Assembly: GCA_002221725.1 (NCBI GenBank)
Contig: NJFT01000087.1
Coordinates: 62,001-126,000, forward strand
DNA from: Scedosporium boydii
Taxonomy: Eukaryota > Ascomycota > Sordariomycetes > Microascales > Microascaceae
Direction: 5' to 3'
DNA: 64,000 bases
Positions 33,594-46,754 of the stretch are shown piece by piece (within the stretch, counting starts at the first letter, position 1; each line of letters opens with the position of its first letter). The notes below the pieces were generated by a model. That model saw only the letters and a program-made list of their open reading frames with translations. It did no database searches and had not been told where the DNA came from. The position numbers and the translations under genes are program-made.

Positions 33594-36118
33594 TAAGGAC
33601 TCATGGGGATGCCTGGCTGCATAAGTAGCGCTTGAGGAGCATAGCCAGTGGCGGCAGCAAAGGGTCGACCAGCGCTGCTAGCATTAGCGTTAACGACTAC
33701 AAGCTTGCCTCCATTAGAAACTTGCTAGTCCTTACTTAGTATAATTAAAGTACTAGTCTCCAGATAGAGGAAAGTGGTATAGATCCTGCCTGGAGACACC
33801 TGTCTAAGTCAGCACTAAAGCTTTTCCAAGCTTGCCTTACTGAGGCACAGAGACATAAGTAAGAAGGCTCTAAGCGTAAGGAGGAAGAGAGCAAAGATAA
33901 AGGCAGAGATGCTATAAATGAAGTTATATATGACTCTATAGCTGATCGGATGGATAGAGACCTTTATTGCCTTAGCTTTATTGCTGTTGTTTAGTGAGCT
34001 GAGGACGCCTCTAGTACTGATGACAGTAGATACTAAGATATTAGTCTATATAAGGTTGAGAATTTTAGTAGCCTCCTCCTAGCTAGTTAAAAGGTGCTGC
34101 TATTAGGTAAAGATTACTATACTTACTAGGCTAATGAGGTTAAATGGCCACTTAGCATTAGAGATATTAAAGACTTAGTTTATTACTCTAAAAGTAAAGT
34201 CGCTGCTTAGGATGTTCTAGGTTATGTCTTCTATTATAGATGGGGAGAATATACCCTAGTAACCTAGAAGATAGAAATAGGGCTAGTAAATACTAGATAT
34301 ATTAGTATATAAAGTATATTTATTACTTATTAGACCCTAAATAGAATTAATACTATTAATATTTAAGCTAGACTCCTTAAAATCCTAGAATAGGATATCC
34401 TTTTTATTATTATACTCTTTTAGCTTAATCTTATTAACCCTTAGGCTCATAAGCCTATTGCTCTCTATTCTATTATATATAAAGGTAATAGTCTTAATAA
34501 TAGCTTAGATAGTTATAGTATAAGTATATATTAAGCTAGACTATTTTAACCTGTGCTTGAGTAGAGATAGAGAACTGCTATCTATCTACATTAGGGCACT
34601 ATATAAGAGACTGTAACTAGTATATATATTAGTAATATTTGTAAGATTAAAGCTACTAGAACCTAAGTAAATTGTCGTAATAGAGTTAAAATTATTCTTT
34701 ATAATATTATATAGATTTAGATAATTAGGTATATCTAAAAATGATAAGTTAGCTAGATCTAAGTAAAGGTCTTTACTAAACTTACTTAATAACTCTAAAG
34801 CCCTATAATTGTCAAGGGTATTTATAGGTATTTTAAATCCTTTTCTAAGTTCTAAGTTTATATAGGAAAAGGCCTTTAACCCCTTCTCCTTATCATTTTA
34901 GTTTATAATATTAAGGACTAATATAGTTTATATATTATTAAGGTATATAGCCTTATAAGCCTAAGTAATGAGATCAGGATTACTCTAGGTATTATTATAA
35001 TTATACTCTAGATATATACTATTAAGATTAACAAAGCCTCTACAGTCGACTAAGCGAAGGTTACTAATACTAGAGCCGATTTCTCTATAAGTAATAGTAA
35101 AGTTAAAGGTTAAGTTAGTATTTACATAGGCAGCCTCTAGCTTAATAAACAAGATATCCTCCTACTAAGTAGTACCTCAACTAAGACTAGTAGAGATAGT
35201 ATAATTCCGGAATCTAATACTACTAATCTTAGTATCAATTATAAGTTCTTTAATGACCTTATATTTGTTATCGAGTATAAAGGAGTCCAGCTAGTAGTAT
35301 AGGCCTATATTATATATCTTATTATTATTAACATTCTTATTGATAGTAGTAGAGAGCTATCACTATTTAATATTAAAGTAGTTAGAGATTATTATCTACT
35401 TTCCCTTAGTTCTACTTAAGAAAATCTCCCTAAGAATATTGGGGATAAATAGAGACATTTTCTTATCGGGGAAGTAGTATATAACTAAACTGTTATCTTG
35501 ATTAACTATTATAATATCGCTAATATAAGGACAGCTGATCAGGCTAGATATAAAATTAAAGCCCTAGGAGCAGACTTAAGTTAACTAAGCCCTTCCTCTT
35601 TCCGAAGTTACGAAGCCATAGGGGCTGATGTCCTTTAGGTATTTGAAACGACTAGTTGTAGACGATAATTAGTAAAGCTCCTCTCCTAGTCCCAGAGGTA
35701 TAACGATTCCTGCGACAGTAAGAAGAATCGCGATGATGGGGAAACAAGTAGAAAGGATCTTGATAATGAAACGAAGGTTACGAGATCCACCAGAGACATC
35801 GTTTCGAAGGAGAGTGGGCCACAGCGTCGTGGCCAGTCTCTGGTTTACTTTGGTCCTAAAGAAATCCAAAGTCTATCAGAGAACGCTCATCTTCGCGGAG
35901 GATTGGAATGGAACGAAGCATACCATGTACTTGCACTCTCAGAGTCACGGAGATAACCCGCGAGCAAAAGTCCCAAAACGAGAGGAGAAATGAGTTGAAC
36001 TGCAGTTTACCTTTGCGTTAATCGACGGTCTTCTCAGACAGAAAAAAATGAAAGTCTTACCAACGATAAAGATGAAGGCGATGATACCCGCGACTTGACC
36101 AACAGTAATGTCCGCCAT
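33594..36118 (-). pseudogene. Large uncharacterised fungal membrane protein gene with RIP-mutated middle
   Basis: Minus strand. The 5' end is clean: exons 36118-36061, 35999-35924 and from 35855, with 61- and 68-nt introns, encode MADITVGQVAGIIAFIFIV, VQLISPLVLGLLLAGYL, and TLWPTLLRND followed by a helix and GIVIPLGLGEEL. The frame stops at 35669-35671 but continues through RIP-type stops with SRFKYLKDISPYGF and CPYISDIIIV, which fit the ectodomain of a family I recall among fungal membrane proteins. After about 1.7 kb of RIP DNA the 3' end is clean again: a helix (ISAFIFALFLLTLRAFLLMS), KASLEKL, VSPGRIYTTFLYLET, GGKLVVVNANASSAGRP, and MQPGIPMSPYGE before the stop at 33594-33596. So a single multi-pass surface protein of about 800 aa was destroyed in its centre. 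Function is unknown. Confidence 0.75.
33900..35640. other. RIP patch confined to the middle of one gene
   Basis: Base composition switches from normal to TA-saturated at about 33.8-34.0 kb and back at about 35.64 kb, both inside the membrane-protein gene. No LTR, TIR or target-site duplication was seen at the borders. Confidence 0.65.
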
Positions 36119-38883
36119 GGCTGTGGGTCTGAAAAGAGAGTATGTGTTCACCACAGTTCAATATCAAAACGACTGGCTTGCGGGCTGAACAGTGACAGAA
36201 GGGCCTTCACCCTTTCGACTGAGGGGGGGGAACAGATGGGGTTAAATGATCACAGGCCATGGCTCATTTCTTCGCAAAATGCCTATCTTTCCCCGGTTAG
36301 CATGCGGGCGGGATCTCTCCAAAAAAAAAAAAAAAAAAGCCGTTGCGCTAAGTTAGTCAAAACTGGTGCTTGCATCTTTTCCGCATGCTCGAGGTAGAAG
36401 CATTGCAAGCTTACTTAGTACACGACTTCGGACTTCGGAGGGCCCTCAGGGGTTCTCGACAACACCCCTGACGCCATTTTCCCGTCGCGCCAAGGATCTC
36501 CTCACCCGACAGAGTCTGCGGGCCGTGGCCATTGGCCAGCCCTAGAAAGTGTCCTGGTGTGACAGCGTGCCACCCCTGTCCGTAAGCCACGGACGAACTT
36601 TAGGACGACCCGACGATCTGAGATCGAGGATCCTTTCCTTTCTGGAATGGGAGAAAGGAATCCCAAGAACCTTAATATCCTCTCTCCAGCGTGGGAGTGG
36701 CTGTCCAAACGAAGAGAGTCCACTCACTTCCAACGGCCGGCCATCGCGTACCGATACCTTTGATTAGCTGTAGAAAACAGCATCTCCGTTGGTACATTTG
36801 AGCAGAAGCTTGTACTCTGCACCCCTTTTTCAGAATCTCGAGTGCCGATAAACAACTCCATGGATAAAGATTGACGTTTTGCTTCCCCTTTTTGTGCCAG
36901 GCCAAGACTTTTCATCTGTCCAAGTCGCAGTCGATACTCTTTTAGGATAAAATCCGACACCCTGGACCGGTGGGACCCAAGAAAAACGCTTTGGACAAAT
37001 TTTATGCTCCCCCCCTTGAGATGACGCATGCATCATCATTTCCCAGTTGTTCTCGTCGACAATTTGCTTCGCATCCCCTTCCCCGATCGCATTTCTCCTC
37101 GCGTGTGCAAAGGTACAGCGAAGTAGTAAGACATCTAAAGCCTGAACGAGCAGGACGAAGGAGTTTACGATGCCGTCCATGTATGAATCCGATAAGGGCT
37201 GGATGGGAAAGGCATCCGGGCTCCCACTAGCCTCTTACCCCTGCCCGCTGGGGGCAAGATGATCGACACTGCGTTGTCTGTCGGTAATACTTCGTACTCT
37301 GATCTCATCTGTGCAACAACAGCGTCACCAATGACCCGACCCTGGGCTGGGCGAAGTAAGGAGCAGAAATACGAAGAACGAAGTCCACCCATCGCGAAAA
37401 CCAAGGAGACATCAAGTCGGGAACTGTTGGCCCTTGTTCGTAGGGCTGGATCCCTGCCCATAACGCGTCCCCAAGAATTACCGCGCACCCATTCTCATGC
37501 TGCCTGCCAAGCTGTCCCAGCGCCTAGATCTGCCAAGGCTGGCTGTGCAAGTTAATCCACTGCCCCCCCCCCCCCCCCCCCAGTAATATTAAGCTTCTTC
37601 ACATAGGGCAGAAGTGGAGCCAGTCCGACGTGTAGTTTACTCCAGATTTATCCGACTTGCAAAGTTCAGTCTCGACAGGTCTCCATCAACTGCGACAGTC
37701 AAGGAGGTCGCAGCGAAGAAAAAAGGGCCAAAGAAAAGAAAAAAAAAAGTGAGTTGGCGTTTCCTTGAATTTTTTTTGTAATTTCTGAAACGCCCTAAAT
37801 CACATTGATCTCGATGTCGCGACCGCGGGTCCTCCAAAAGTTCGTCTCCATAACTATCCACAACTCATTTTCGTTAGCGTTCAGCCCGCCGTGGCCCTAA
37901 CTGACGAGTTTAGGCTAGCTTAGGGTGAGGATCGGCGCTACACACATGAAGTACAGAAACGAAGGAAGTTGAAGTAGAAATGCGAATACGTAGTGAGGAG
38001 GTCAGCGGCTAGCAGCCCTATTGGGCTCCTTGCAGCACCTTGACTCACAGGTCGACGTGAATTAACACTCACAATGTAACCCTTATGCTTTAAGCCCTTT
38101 AATTCAAGGAGTCGTCTCCTAATTCCGATAACTTGCAGACGCACTCGGTGATTTCTCCAATACGAAGTACCTTTGTAATCTCTTGAATATCCCAACCCGT
38201 TGATCAAGGGTAGACCTTCAGCTACGGGCTGTTGTTGCCCCGGCCATTATACCTCCAAGCCGCGGGGTCAAGGATTGGGTGGTGAAACCAGTGGTATAAC
38301 TACCGAGAAAGAAAGGCAGAGTATGCAGCTTACAACGCCCTGGTTACCTATTCTGAACATATGGCCTTATGACATGATGCCAGAGGGGTCTGCATGTTGT
38401 GTCAATGCTAGGCAGCAATGAAATAGTAAAAGTTCCTCGTCGATCGGATGAGTGCCTTGCAAATCCTGAACTCGAAGAGGGGTGGCATATCACAACATTC
38501 CGCAGAGTGGCTTTTGGGGACTGGGAGGCGGTGGCGTCCTCGGCAGCCTTCGCCACGACCTTCTGCTCGTTTGCGGAAAAGGAGGGAGCCCACGTTCTTT
38601 CACCCAACTCGGCCAAGAACCAGTTGTCCCGTGTTGTTTGTCTAGTATTCAGAGACATCGTGTTATTTGGCAAGAGCTTTGTCGATGGCAGGGATATTAG
38701 GCCGTCTCAAAGGAGCCTAAGTTTCGGAGTGAGAGTCGGTTTCGTCTTGTCATGTGAGATTAGCTAGTCCGCATGGAAGAACAGCTGGGCGGAGAGGCTA
38801 TACAAGACTTGTCAAGTGATGCTGGTCGCGACACTTGGAGCATCATTTTTATTGTAATAAGTTGTTGCATCTGATTCTACGGA
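36119..38883. other. Gene-poor spacer with homopolymer runs
   Basis: 2.8 kb of normal composition. It should hold the promoter of the membrane-protein gene (minus). It contains A18 (36321-36338) and C19 (37563-37581). Frames of up to 122 codons (38399-38767 plus; 36830-37180 minus) overlap others on both strands and show no motif, so I do not call them. Confidence 0.45.
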
Positions 38884-39018
38884 ATGGAGGCAGCTGCCAA
38901 TGGTACAGATCTTACTCTTTATTCGGTCAAGCAATTAGCGATAGCTTACAATTCGAGAGATCCAAATGACGCTCCAGCACCAATAGCCTTACCAGCAGGA
39001 TCAAGCTCCTACAAGTAG
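38884..39018 (+). CDS. Possible N-terminal fragment of a gene at the edge of RIP DNA (44 aa)
   Basis: ATG at 38884 opens MEAAANGTDLTLYSVKQLAI followed by an Asn/Asp/Pro/Ala segment ending SSSYK, then TAG. The frame after that carries several TAG/TAA codons and leads straight into TA-saturated DNA. The composition is protein-like. It may be the start of a gene, or of a retrotransposon gag, whose rest has been lost to RIP. No family recognised. Confidence 0.25.
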   Translation: MEAAANGTDLTLYSVKQLAIAYNSRDPNDAPAPIALPAGSSSYK

Positions 39019-40476
39019 ACGAGAACAGTAAAATAGCAGCTCACAACTCTTCACCCAATATCGCTATCCATTCCTCCTCGTATAAAGTAAAACATTACTT
39101 TCATTCCATCCAGCTAGAATCTATCAGCTATTTATAATAAACTAATATTTAGCTCTTACCTTTTTTTCTCTAGTTATTCTAGCTTAATTATTTTACTATT
39201 TAGTTCTCACCTCTTAGCTAGTAATAATATCCAAGATCTCCTCCATTCTCAGGTTAGTACATTTAAACTTAGCAAGCTGAAAATATTAAAGGATTTTATT
39301 ATAGTACTTATAAATTTCTACACTTTTAATATCAAGCTCCAAGCTCTACAACAAAGTATAGCACAGGAGCAGTAAAAGTCCAGGTCATAGGTCTAGGCCA
39401 TAGTACCAGATAATTTTAACCTTCTAAATCATCTCCAAAGTCTCTTATCAAAGATTCTATAAGAAAAGAGGAAGATCATCATATATATAGAAGCTAAAGC
39501 AGAAGGTTTTCCTTTAATAGACAAGCCCACATATAATATTACTAAGAGGTTTATTTAATAGTATTAAACTACATACTTCTTAAAATCAGTTCATTTCCCA
39601 GTCATTAAGTAGTATATAGTATACTATAACCTCATATTTAGTAAATATAAGATACTAAAGAATCTCAAATACAATATCCTAAAATATAAATTCAAGTCTT
39701 ATATTAAGCATATTAATATACTTAGTAGGCTTATTAGTATATACTCTAGCTTTAGGGATATAGAGAAGATAAGAAGGGAAGTAAAAGGAAAGTAAAGAAA
39801 AGGGAGAGGGAAGAAAAGAAAGAGGGAAGATAAGGAGCTCTTATATACCTAAATTTAAATAAGGGCTACAACAAGCCTAAATAATCCCTATTAGAAAGTA
39901 AATAAAAAGTATCTTAAGGTTTTTCAATACTAGTCTAATTGTAAAGATATACCTAGAAGTGGCTGGATTCCGCCGCGATTAAGAGGGTTCTTAAGTGAAT
40001 GTAAGGGGCAGTTCTAGCCATGTGGCGCTGGAACTGACGGATCTTTTGGTCTATTGGGCTAATTGTCACCCCTTGCAATTATCTTACACTAATATAAATA
40101 GGGCATACTAGAAACTAAAGAAGTATCTAGGGCTATACCTTAGGGTATACTCCTATTTTAAACTATAGTTATATTTATTAACTAGGCCTTAATTAAATTA
40201 TATAATAAGATTAATTAAAACTATTAGTAGGACTATAAGTAAAGTATATAAACCTCTTTATATATAATTCCCTTAAAACCTTTACTAAAAAGTTTTATAT
40301 ATATATACTTAATACCTATAATTAACTAAGCTATTACTAGCTCGAAGCTTAATAGGACTTAGGCAGTTAAAGTAAAAAGGGGAATAGTATAACTAAAACA
40401 TCCCTTCTAAAAAAAAGCTTACTTATATTATTATACTATAAAGCTTTAAGTTATAGTTAACTTACATCTATCTAAA
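39019..40476. other. AT-rich RIP DNA with a small GC-normal patch
   Basis: Mostly TA-saturated. A patch at about 39955-40077 has kept normal composition and contains the inverted-end sequence listed at 40000-40077. A purine-rich run (GGAAG/AAAGG) lies at about 39770-39835. No gene was recognised. Confidence 0.45.
40000..40077. repeat. 78-bp sequence with inverted ends (TGTAAGGGG...CCCCTTGCA)
   Basis: TGTAAGGGGCAGTT and AATTGTCACCCCTTGCA are near inverted complements at the two ends of a short GC-normal patch in RIP DNA. It could be a small MITE or one end of a larger element; there is no convincing target-site duplication. Confidence 0.3.
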
Positions 40477-41886
40477 ATGCTAGACCTTCCTAGCTCCGTT
40501 TAGCAATTATAGGACTACATTATTTAGTCCTATATCTATTGTAATTACAATAAGTTTATTTTATCTATCTACAAAGACTAAATACTTTAGCTTACATCAT
40601 CTTACTACAATAGAGATTACTATAACTTCTTTAAACTACCTTACTATAGAAGCTATAATATATACTATTTTATATATTTTAATAATAGAAAGAGATAGGT
40701 TATATATATTTAACTAGCACCCTACCTTACCTTTAATAATAGAAAGCTTAAAGAGGAGATTATAGTAATATAGTAAGCCTACTTCTATTCCTCTCTATAT
40801 TATAGGTAATACTAACAGCACCCCTTCTAGATTCTAATTCTAAAGATAATAATATATACTCTTATTAATAGCCCCGAGCCACTCTTATCATTCCTTATAC
40901 TAGAATACCTTAAAGGTAAACAGCTTATATATACCTAACTATAAGATCTACTAGATAAGTAAGTAGATCGCATTTACAAGTCCCTAGCTAATATATATAT
41001 CCAGTTAAAGAGGCTCAAGTTTCCTTCTATTAGATACCTTTCACACAACAACAATAGTTACAGAGTACAGAGCAAAACTATATCTATTAATATCAACATA
41101 CAGGAGTTAGAGGGTCTTCACCCCTCAGTGATTTAAGCCTCTTATTACAGCAATACAGGACTCCTTACATCTACTAACAACTATATGGAAATGCTCTTAG
41201 ATCTTACAGATAACGCCTTTATCAAGAGCTATAGCAGCATCTTCAGCGAGGAGGAGGGAGAAGATACACTCTACCATCTCAAGATTTTCTACAGGTATAC
41301 TAACAAAAATTAAGTAAATCGCGACCTTAACTCTAGACCTTTCATATTAGTCTATAGAGACTTAGAGCTCCACAACTTAATATTTAATAAGAATATAGAG
41401 ATCATCACTGTCCTCAACTAAAAATAGAGTCGCATTATCCCGCTCTAATTCTTTATTCCTCCATTATAGCTTAGAATCCCAGATACTACAAAGCTAGCTT
41501 ATAAATTTATTTACTCAGAGTATATAAGATACTTTAACCGGTTTCTAGGTATTATAAGAAGTTAAGAACATAACAGGTTCAGAGATCAGCAGCTTACAGA
41601 TAAGTAGGAGAAGGCAAAGAAGCACAGCAGGTTTCTCATCGCCAATATACTAGAAAATTAGATAGATATTAACTAGTTTACTAATCATTATATTAACTAG
41701 AAGTACTATAACAGCAAGGATAATCTTAAAAAGCATATTTAAGAATTCATAAACAAGGACCCAGCTCAAAAAGCCCTCATCATAGCAAAAGTAAGTTAAA
41801 GTACTAACTACCTAGCTAAAATCACTCACCTTAAGGATAGCCTAGATAAAAGTACCACAGGGGCAGGCCTTCCTCATTGCCCATAG
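40477..41886 (+). pseudogene. RIP-killed phosphotransferase (APH/choline kinase-fold) family gene
   Basis: A single frame of 470 codons, ATG 40477 to TAG 41884, with many RIP-type stops but no indels noticed between the start and the active site. Legible pieces: LSFLILEYLKGKQL (hinge), DLTDNAFIKSYSSIFSEEE, then VYRDLELHNLIFN at 41350-41388, where HGDLxxxN of the phosphotransferase catalytic loop has become YRDLELHN. Next is VLN-stop-K-stop-S (family LDWEWS; Asp to Asn, both Trp to stops, Glu to Lys, all G-to-A) and PL-stop-FFIPPL. Near the C-terminus NKDPAQKALIIAKV is readable. Members of this fungal family are usually uncharacterised; the name aminoglycoside phosphotransferase denotes the fold, not proof of drug resistance. 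No intron was needed. Confidence 0.72.
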
Positions 41887-42989
41887 TTTAAGTCTTTACA
41901 TTCAATCTCCCCTAGATTAGTCTTAACTAATATAGTAGTTGTCTTAGTCAGTATATTATACCTTATTAGGAAGTATAGTATCTAACTGCCCTTCTATTAA
42001 CAACTTCATTAGCTCTTCAAGCCTACTTAACTCTATCTCTACCTTAGCAAAGTCCTCTTCTAACTACTTAATAGTAACATTAAGTAAATCAATAACATCC
42101 TAGTAATCAAGGCTAGATGATACCTTATACTAAGCTCTTTTTACTATTTTCAAAGATAATAATATTTATTCTTAAGTCTTCTTATCTATAGAATCTAGTA
42201 GTTACTATATAGTATCTCTCTTGTCCTAGATTTTCTACTATATCTTATTTTTTAATCCTCTTAACCTTCTTAGCTTATTAATTTACTAGTTAGTTATAGC
42301 TACTAAAGGTAGTTAGTAAAAGGTTAACATTTCTAGAGGAGGCCTTATATTTACCTATATAATAGTACTTTTTACTAGACTTTATATAGCACCGAGCTAT
42401 TAGATATATAGAAAGTAGCCTTAAGTTACTTATAAGTACTAATAAGACCATCTAGCGACAATGATTATTATTACTCTTCTAAGTTCTACAGCAAGAGTAT
42501 AGAAAAAATATTAATTAGACTCTCTTCTTAGTAGTAGGCCACTTAGATTTATTTACAAGATAGTTAACTACCTGCGCCTTCTTCTAGCTCTTCGTATAAG
42601 TTCCGGGGGCCTACACTTATTCCATCTATCAAAAGTAATATACAAAGAGTAAAGCACTTTTATATCTATAGGACTAACAGACAGAGATAGTCAAGGACTT
42701 AAAGTATCAGAATTCTTATAGGCTTCTATCTATAATTTATCTACTACTATACTATAATTTTAATAATATCTTCTAGTACTTAGGTAGGGTATATTCTAAT
42801 ATTTCTTCCTATACTATATACAAGTTAAAGTATATTATACTACATTAAGCATCTAAACCTTTATATTACTCTAAATTAATATCTAAGAAGAAACTTTTAT
42901 TTAAAAGATAACTATAGATATAAAGAAAGAAGCAGCTTAAGGTATCTAATCTAACTAGTAAATCCTTTAAGACTACCTACATAGTTTAC

Positions 42990-43628
42990 AATTTAAAGTA
43001 TAAGAGAAAGTAAAAGGCAATCTAAATAGATAGACAGATCACAGGAGGTATAATATAGAGCTACTATCATATAACCTTCCTACTAAACTAGAAAGTACTA
43101 GCTTACACTTTATAAAATAAAGATCCTCCATTCCTCTATACCTCTTTATACTAGGAATCCTAAGTAAAGTATATTCACTTACATACTCCACAAGACTAAA
43201 GCTACAACAACTAATACAATTTAGTAAGTCAGTAGGGCATCTAGTAAGAAGCTCCTCAGGAAAATTCTTTCTAGCCCTCTTTAATATCTAATAGGTCTCA
43301 TTATAAGGCCCATCCTCTTCCAGAGACTACATCGTATTTCTTAGTCCCTAGTTTAAGCCCTCTAGAAAGCATACTACAAGGTAGGCTTACTTATAAAAGC
43401 TCGAACTAAAACCTTTAAATATCTTATATAACTCTATATATTTTAAGTAGAAACTACCTCTACACCCTAGCTACATCCTTTCCAGTAGCCATACTATATT
43501 TCCTTAGCCCCTTAGCTTAAAGCCCCTTCTCCTATATTTACCTAGAGCATTTATCCTTCTACGTTCCCGACTTAAAGGTTTCTAGTTCGAGGACTTATAG
43601 TTCTATATAATTTCAGCCTTCGACACCA
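42990..43628 (-). pseudogene. RIP-degraded unknown reading frame
   Basis: From ATG 43628 the minus strand reads like protein with few TAG/TAA breaks. Legible parts include MVSKAEII, NALGKYRRRGFKL, GNIVWLLERM, ARKNFPEELLTRCPTDLLN, and VEYVSEYTLLRIPSI. Breaks are of the CAG/CAA/TGG-to-stop kind. Composition (charged, several Cys) is better than on the opposite strand. No family recognised; it could be a host gene or part of a transposon. Confidence 0.3.
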
Positions 43629-46600
43629 TAATATCATAGAATATATTACTAGACAGAAGTAAAGTAAAACTAAGATATCACCTAAAGGTAACTTAGGGAT
43701 ATATTATAGCTATAGTAAACTATAAATTATACCTTAGATAAGCCACGCTTAGTATATATACAACTTATAATTATAGAGAAGTCGCCTTTAGCCGAGGCTA
43801 TAGATAGATTCTCCTCCTCTATTATAAGTTCATCTCCAAACAGAAGTATATAGTTAAACTCCTTATTACCTTTAAGTACTATAATCTCTCTACTATAGCT
43901 AAAGCAAAGGACTTAACTATAGAACTTCTTAAACAATATAAAGAAGTACTTAACCTCATCTTTAAGATTAATAGTTTTAAAGAGGTCAGATACCTCCCAG
44001 CTAATAATATTTTAGACTTCTCCTACTTTAATTTTCATACTCTCTCTATCCTCTCTTAAAAATATCCTTACTTAGTCTTTTAGAAAGTCCTACTCTACTC
44101 TAAAGTCCTCTAGAGCCTTAAGCATCTTTACAACACACAGTAAATATCTATTAATATAGAAATCCTAGTCAGATTCCTCTTTAGCTAAGCCTAGAACAAA
44201 AAAGTCAAGAGCTCAAGATCTACTTAAAACACAGCTATTATCTACTATTACTACAATAAGGGAAATAGAATTAGAAAATACTAAGAAGAGATAGACTACA
44301 GGATTAAGCCTATCCTTTACTACTACTAACAAACCAGGGGACATCTAAGTAATAGATCTAGTATCTCTTACTATAAGTCTCCCTATTATATTCTCAAAGA
44401 TCTCTATAGGGAAGGATTTAAGTAAAAAATAATTAATAAAGTATATATAGTAAGAAGCTAGAACTAGCTCTAACTAATAAATATTATTACCTTCTTTAAA
44501 AGCTTTTTTATATTATTAGTAATATTTTATAAGCTCTTTTATAAAATACTTAATAGTAATATAGGGAAATAAGTTATTTAAATTAAAAAGGTATTTATTA
44601 ATCTAAAACTCTAAGATAGCATCAATATATTTCAAATATATACTAGGGGACTTAGATTTTAGTTCTATTAATACTTTTCTCTAGGCCCATTCAGGACAGT
44701 CATTTAGAATAGTTACAAGATTATAAATATTATTTTTATAAACCCTTAGAATATAATAGATATTAGATTACTCCTATATTATATAAAGTATATTATAAAA
44801 ATTTAATCTATTCTAGTATATAAAGCTAAGATCTAATTTATACTATAGATTATCTAGATAGGCTATATAAAGAGAATTTATCTTATTATAGACTATATTA
44901 AAAATTACTAACTTTTAAATTAGTATAGTATTAAATAGTAGAATTAATAAAGATAGATCTTCTATTTAATAGATAGGACTAGTCTATAAATTTTATCCTA
45001 TTAGCAGTACCTCTTTAGAATAGGCACTCTCTTTAATTACTACATTAGGATCTATCCCCAGGGGCCATATTCTAAGATAGACTATATTATATATTATCCA
45101 ACTAGGCTATTAGCTAGGCTATATTCTAGGTCAAGTTTTAGGATTTAATAGGCTACCTCTAAAACAGGCAGTCTATAGACTTATTTTAGGAATAGTAAAA
45201 TAGGTAGGCAGTAAGTATTTTAAAGATAAGATAGGTAGGTAGTAAACTTTAGTAAGAAGAAGATAAAATAAGTAGGTAGTAAATTATTAAGATTATTTAA
45301 CTAAATAGCCCCAAGTCAGGTATTTCACCTTAGCAAACCCTAAAATATTCTTAAGTTTACAAATAAGAATTTTACTTTTCCTAGATTAGTTAAATTTCCT
45401 CTAGTAAATAAATAACTTAAGTTTATTTTATAGTAAGTAAATTATATTCTAGTACTAAAAGCCTACTAGAATATCTAAGCTACCTTCTTATTTAACTATT
45501 AGTTTATAAAGGACTTATATATTAGATTTTCATATAGGAAGCTAAGCATATATACATTAGTATACAAAGGACACCTTTAACATAAAGGAAAGCAATAAAT
45601 CTTCAGAAAGCTAAACCAGCACTATAAAGTCAAATGCGATTATACTGCCTAGGTTCTCCATCTCGATTTAATATATCCTTAGTATAGTACATCAGTTCTT
45701 AGGTTTTCTAGGATTAGAAACACCTTTTCAAGGCCTTAAAAACAACTAGAAACATAGCTTCTAAGTTTATTTATATTATCTTTATAGCTTCTAAGTTAGT
45801 CCTAAAGTTATTAGTAGCAAATCCGAAGTTAAAGTACTTCTTCTTCAGCTGTCTTCTTATATTTCAATTCAAGTATTACTATATCCTTCCACTTACATAG
45901 CCTTTTATTAAGTTTATTATTTTCTTTCTCAAGTTAATTTATCCTTATATTAAAACTTATATCTTAGTATTCTACTTATAAGAAAAAGAGTTAGACAATA
46001 TTTCTAGTCAGTAAGCTTATCATTATATATACATTTAAGAGTAAAAAAGTAAAATCTAATAGTATATTCAATACAGCTTCAAAGGTTACCCCAACATCTT
46101 TATAAAGTAGCTTATAAGTACTAATAGAATAGTTACTTAACTTTTTCAAGAACACATTATAAAGAAATTACTCCTTCCCTAGCAAAAACTTTTATATATA
46201 TAAAGATTTAAGTCGAATTTCTAATAGCTTTATTTTAAATCCTAACTTATTATCTTTATTAAGTTAGTAGAGTTTATAAAAGGAATTAATTATCTTTATA
46301 AATATAGTTCAATAATAGCTCTTAGCATTTCTACCTAAGTCATCTATATTCTACCTAAATATTTTCAGTAGCTAGTTACCCTTACTACCTTACCTTATAT
46401 AATATAACTCTACTAATATCTTTTTTCAAGATTACTTAGTTAAACCTAAATTCGCCCTCTCCTTTAGGATACTTTATCTTATAGGCCTTTATTGCCCCTA
46501 TTCTAATATCTTTCTTCTTAACCTAGCTATTATTACTCTCTAAGTAATCTTTCTACTTTACTTTATACTATATTCTCCTACTAATTTAACTCTTAGCGAT

Positions 46601-46754
46601 AAGGTCCTCAACTTCAAACTTATTATTACTTTAGTCAGAGGCCAATCTCCAACTACTACTACTCAATATTCATTACTAAGATACTCTCTACTAAACTTAG
46701 AATCTAGTTTAACTTTCCTATTAATACCTCTTACAAGAGAACAAATTAACTTTA

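Noticed and set aside
33900..35640. AT-rich patch as an inserted transposon
   Set aside because: Sense translation on the minus strand still aligns with the membrane-protein gene in the right order and no element ends or duplications are present; mutation in place explains it better.
38399..38767. 122-codon open frame
   Set aside because: Overlaps other frames on both strands, has no recognisable domain, intron signal or promoter feature; not supported as a gene.
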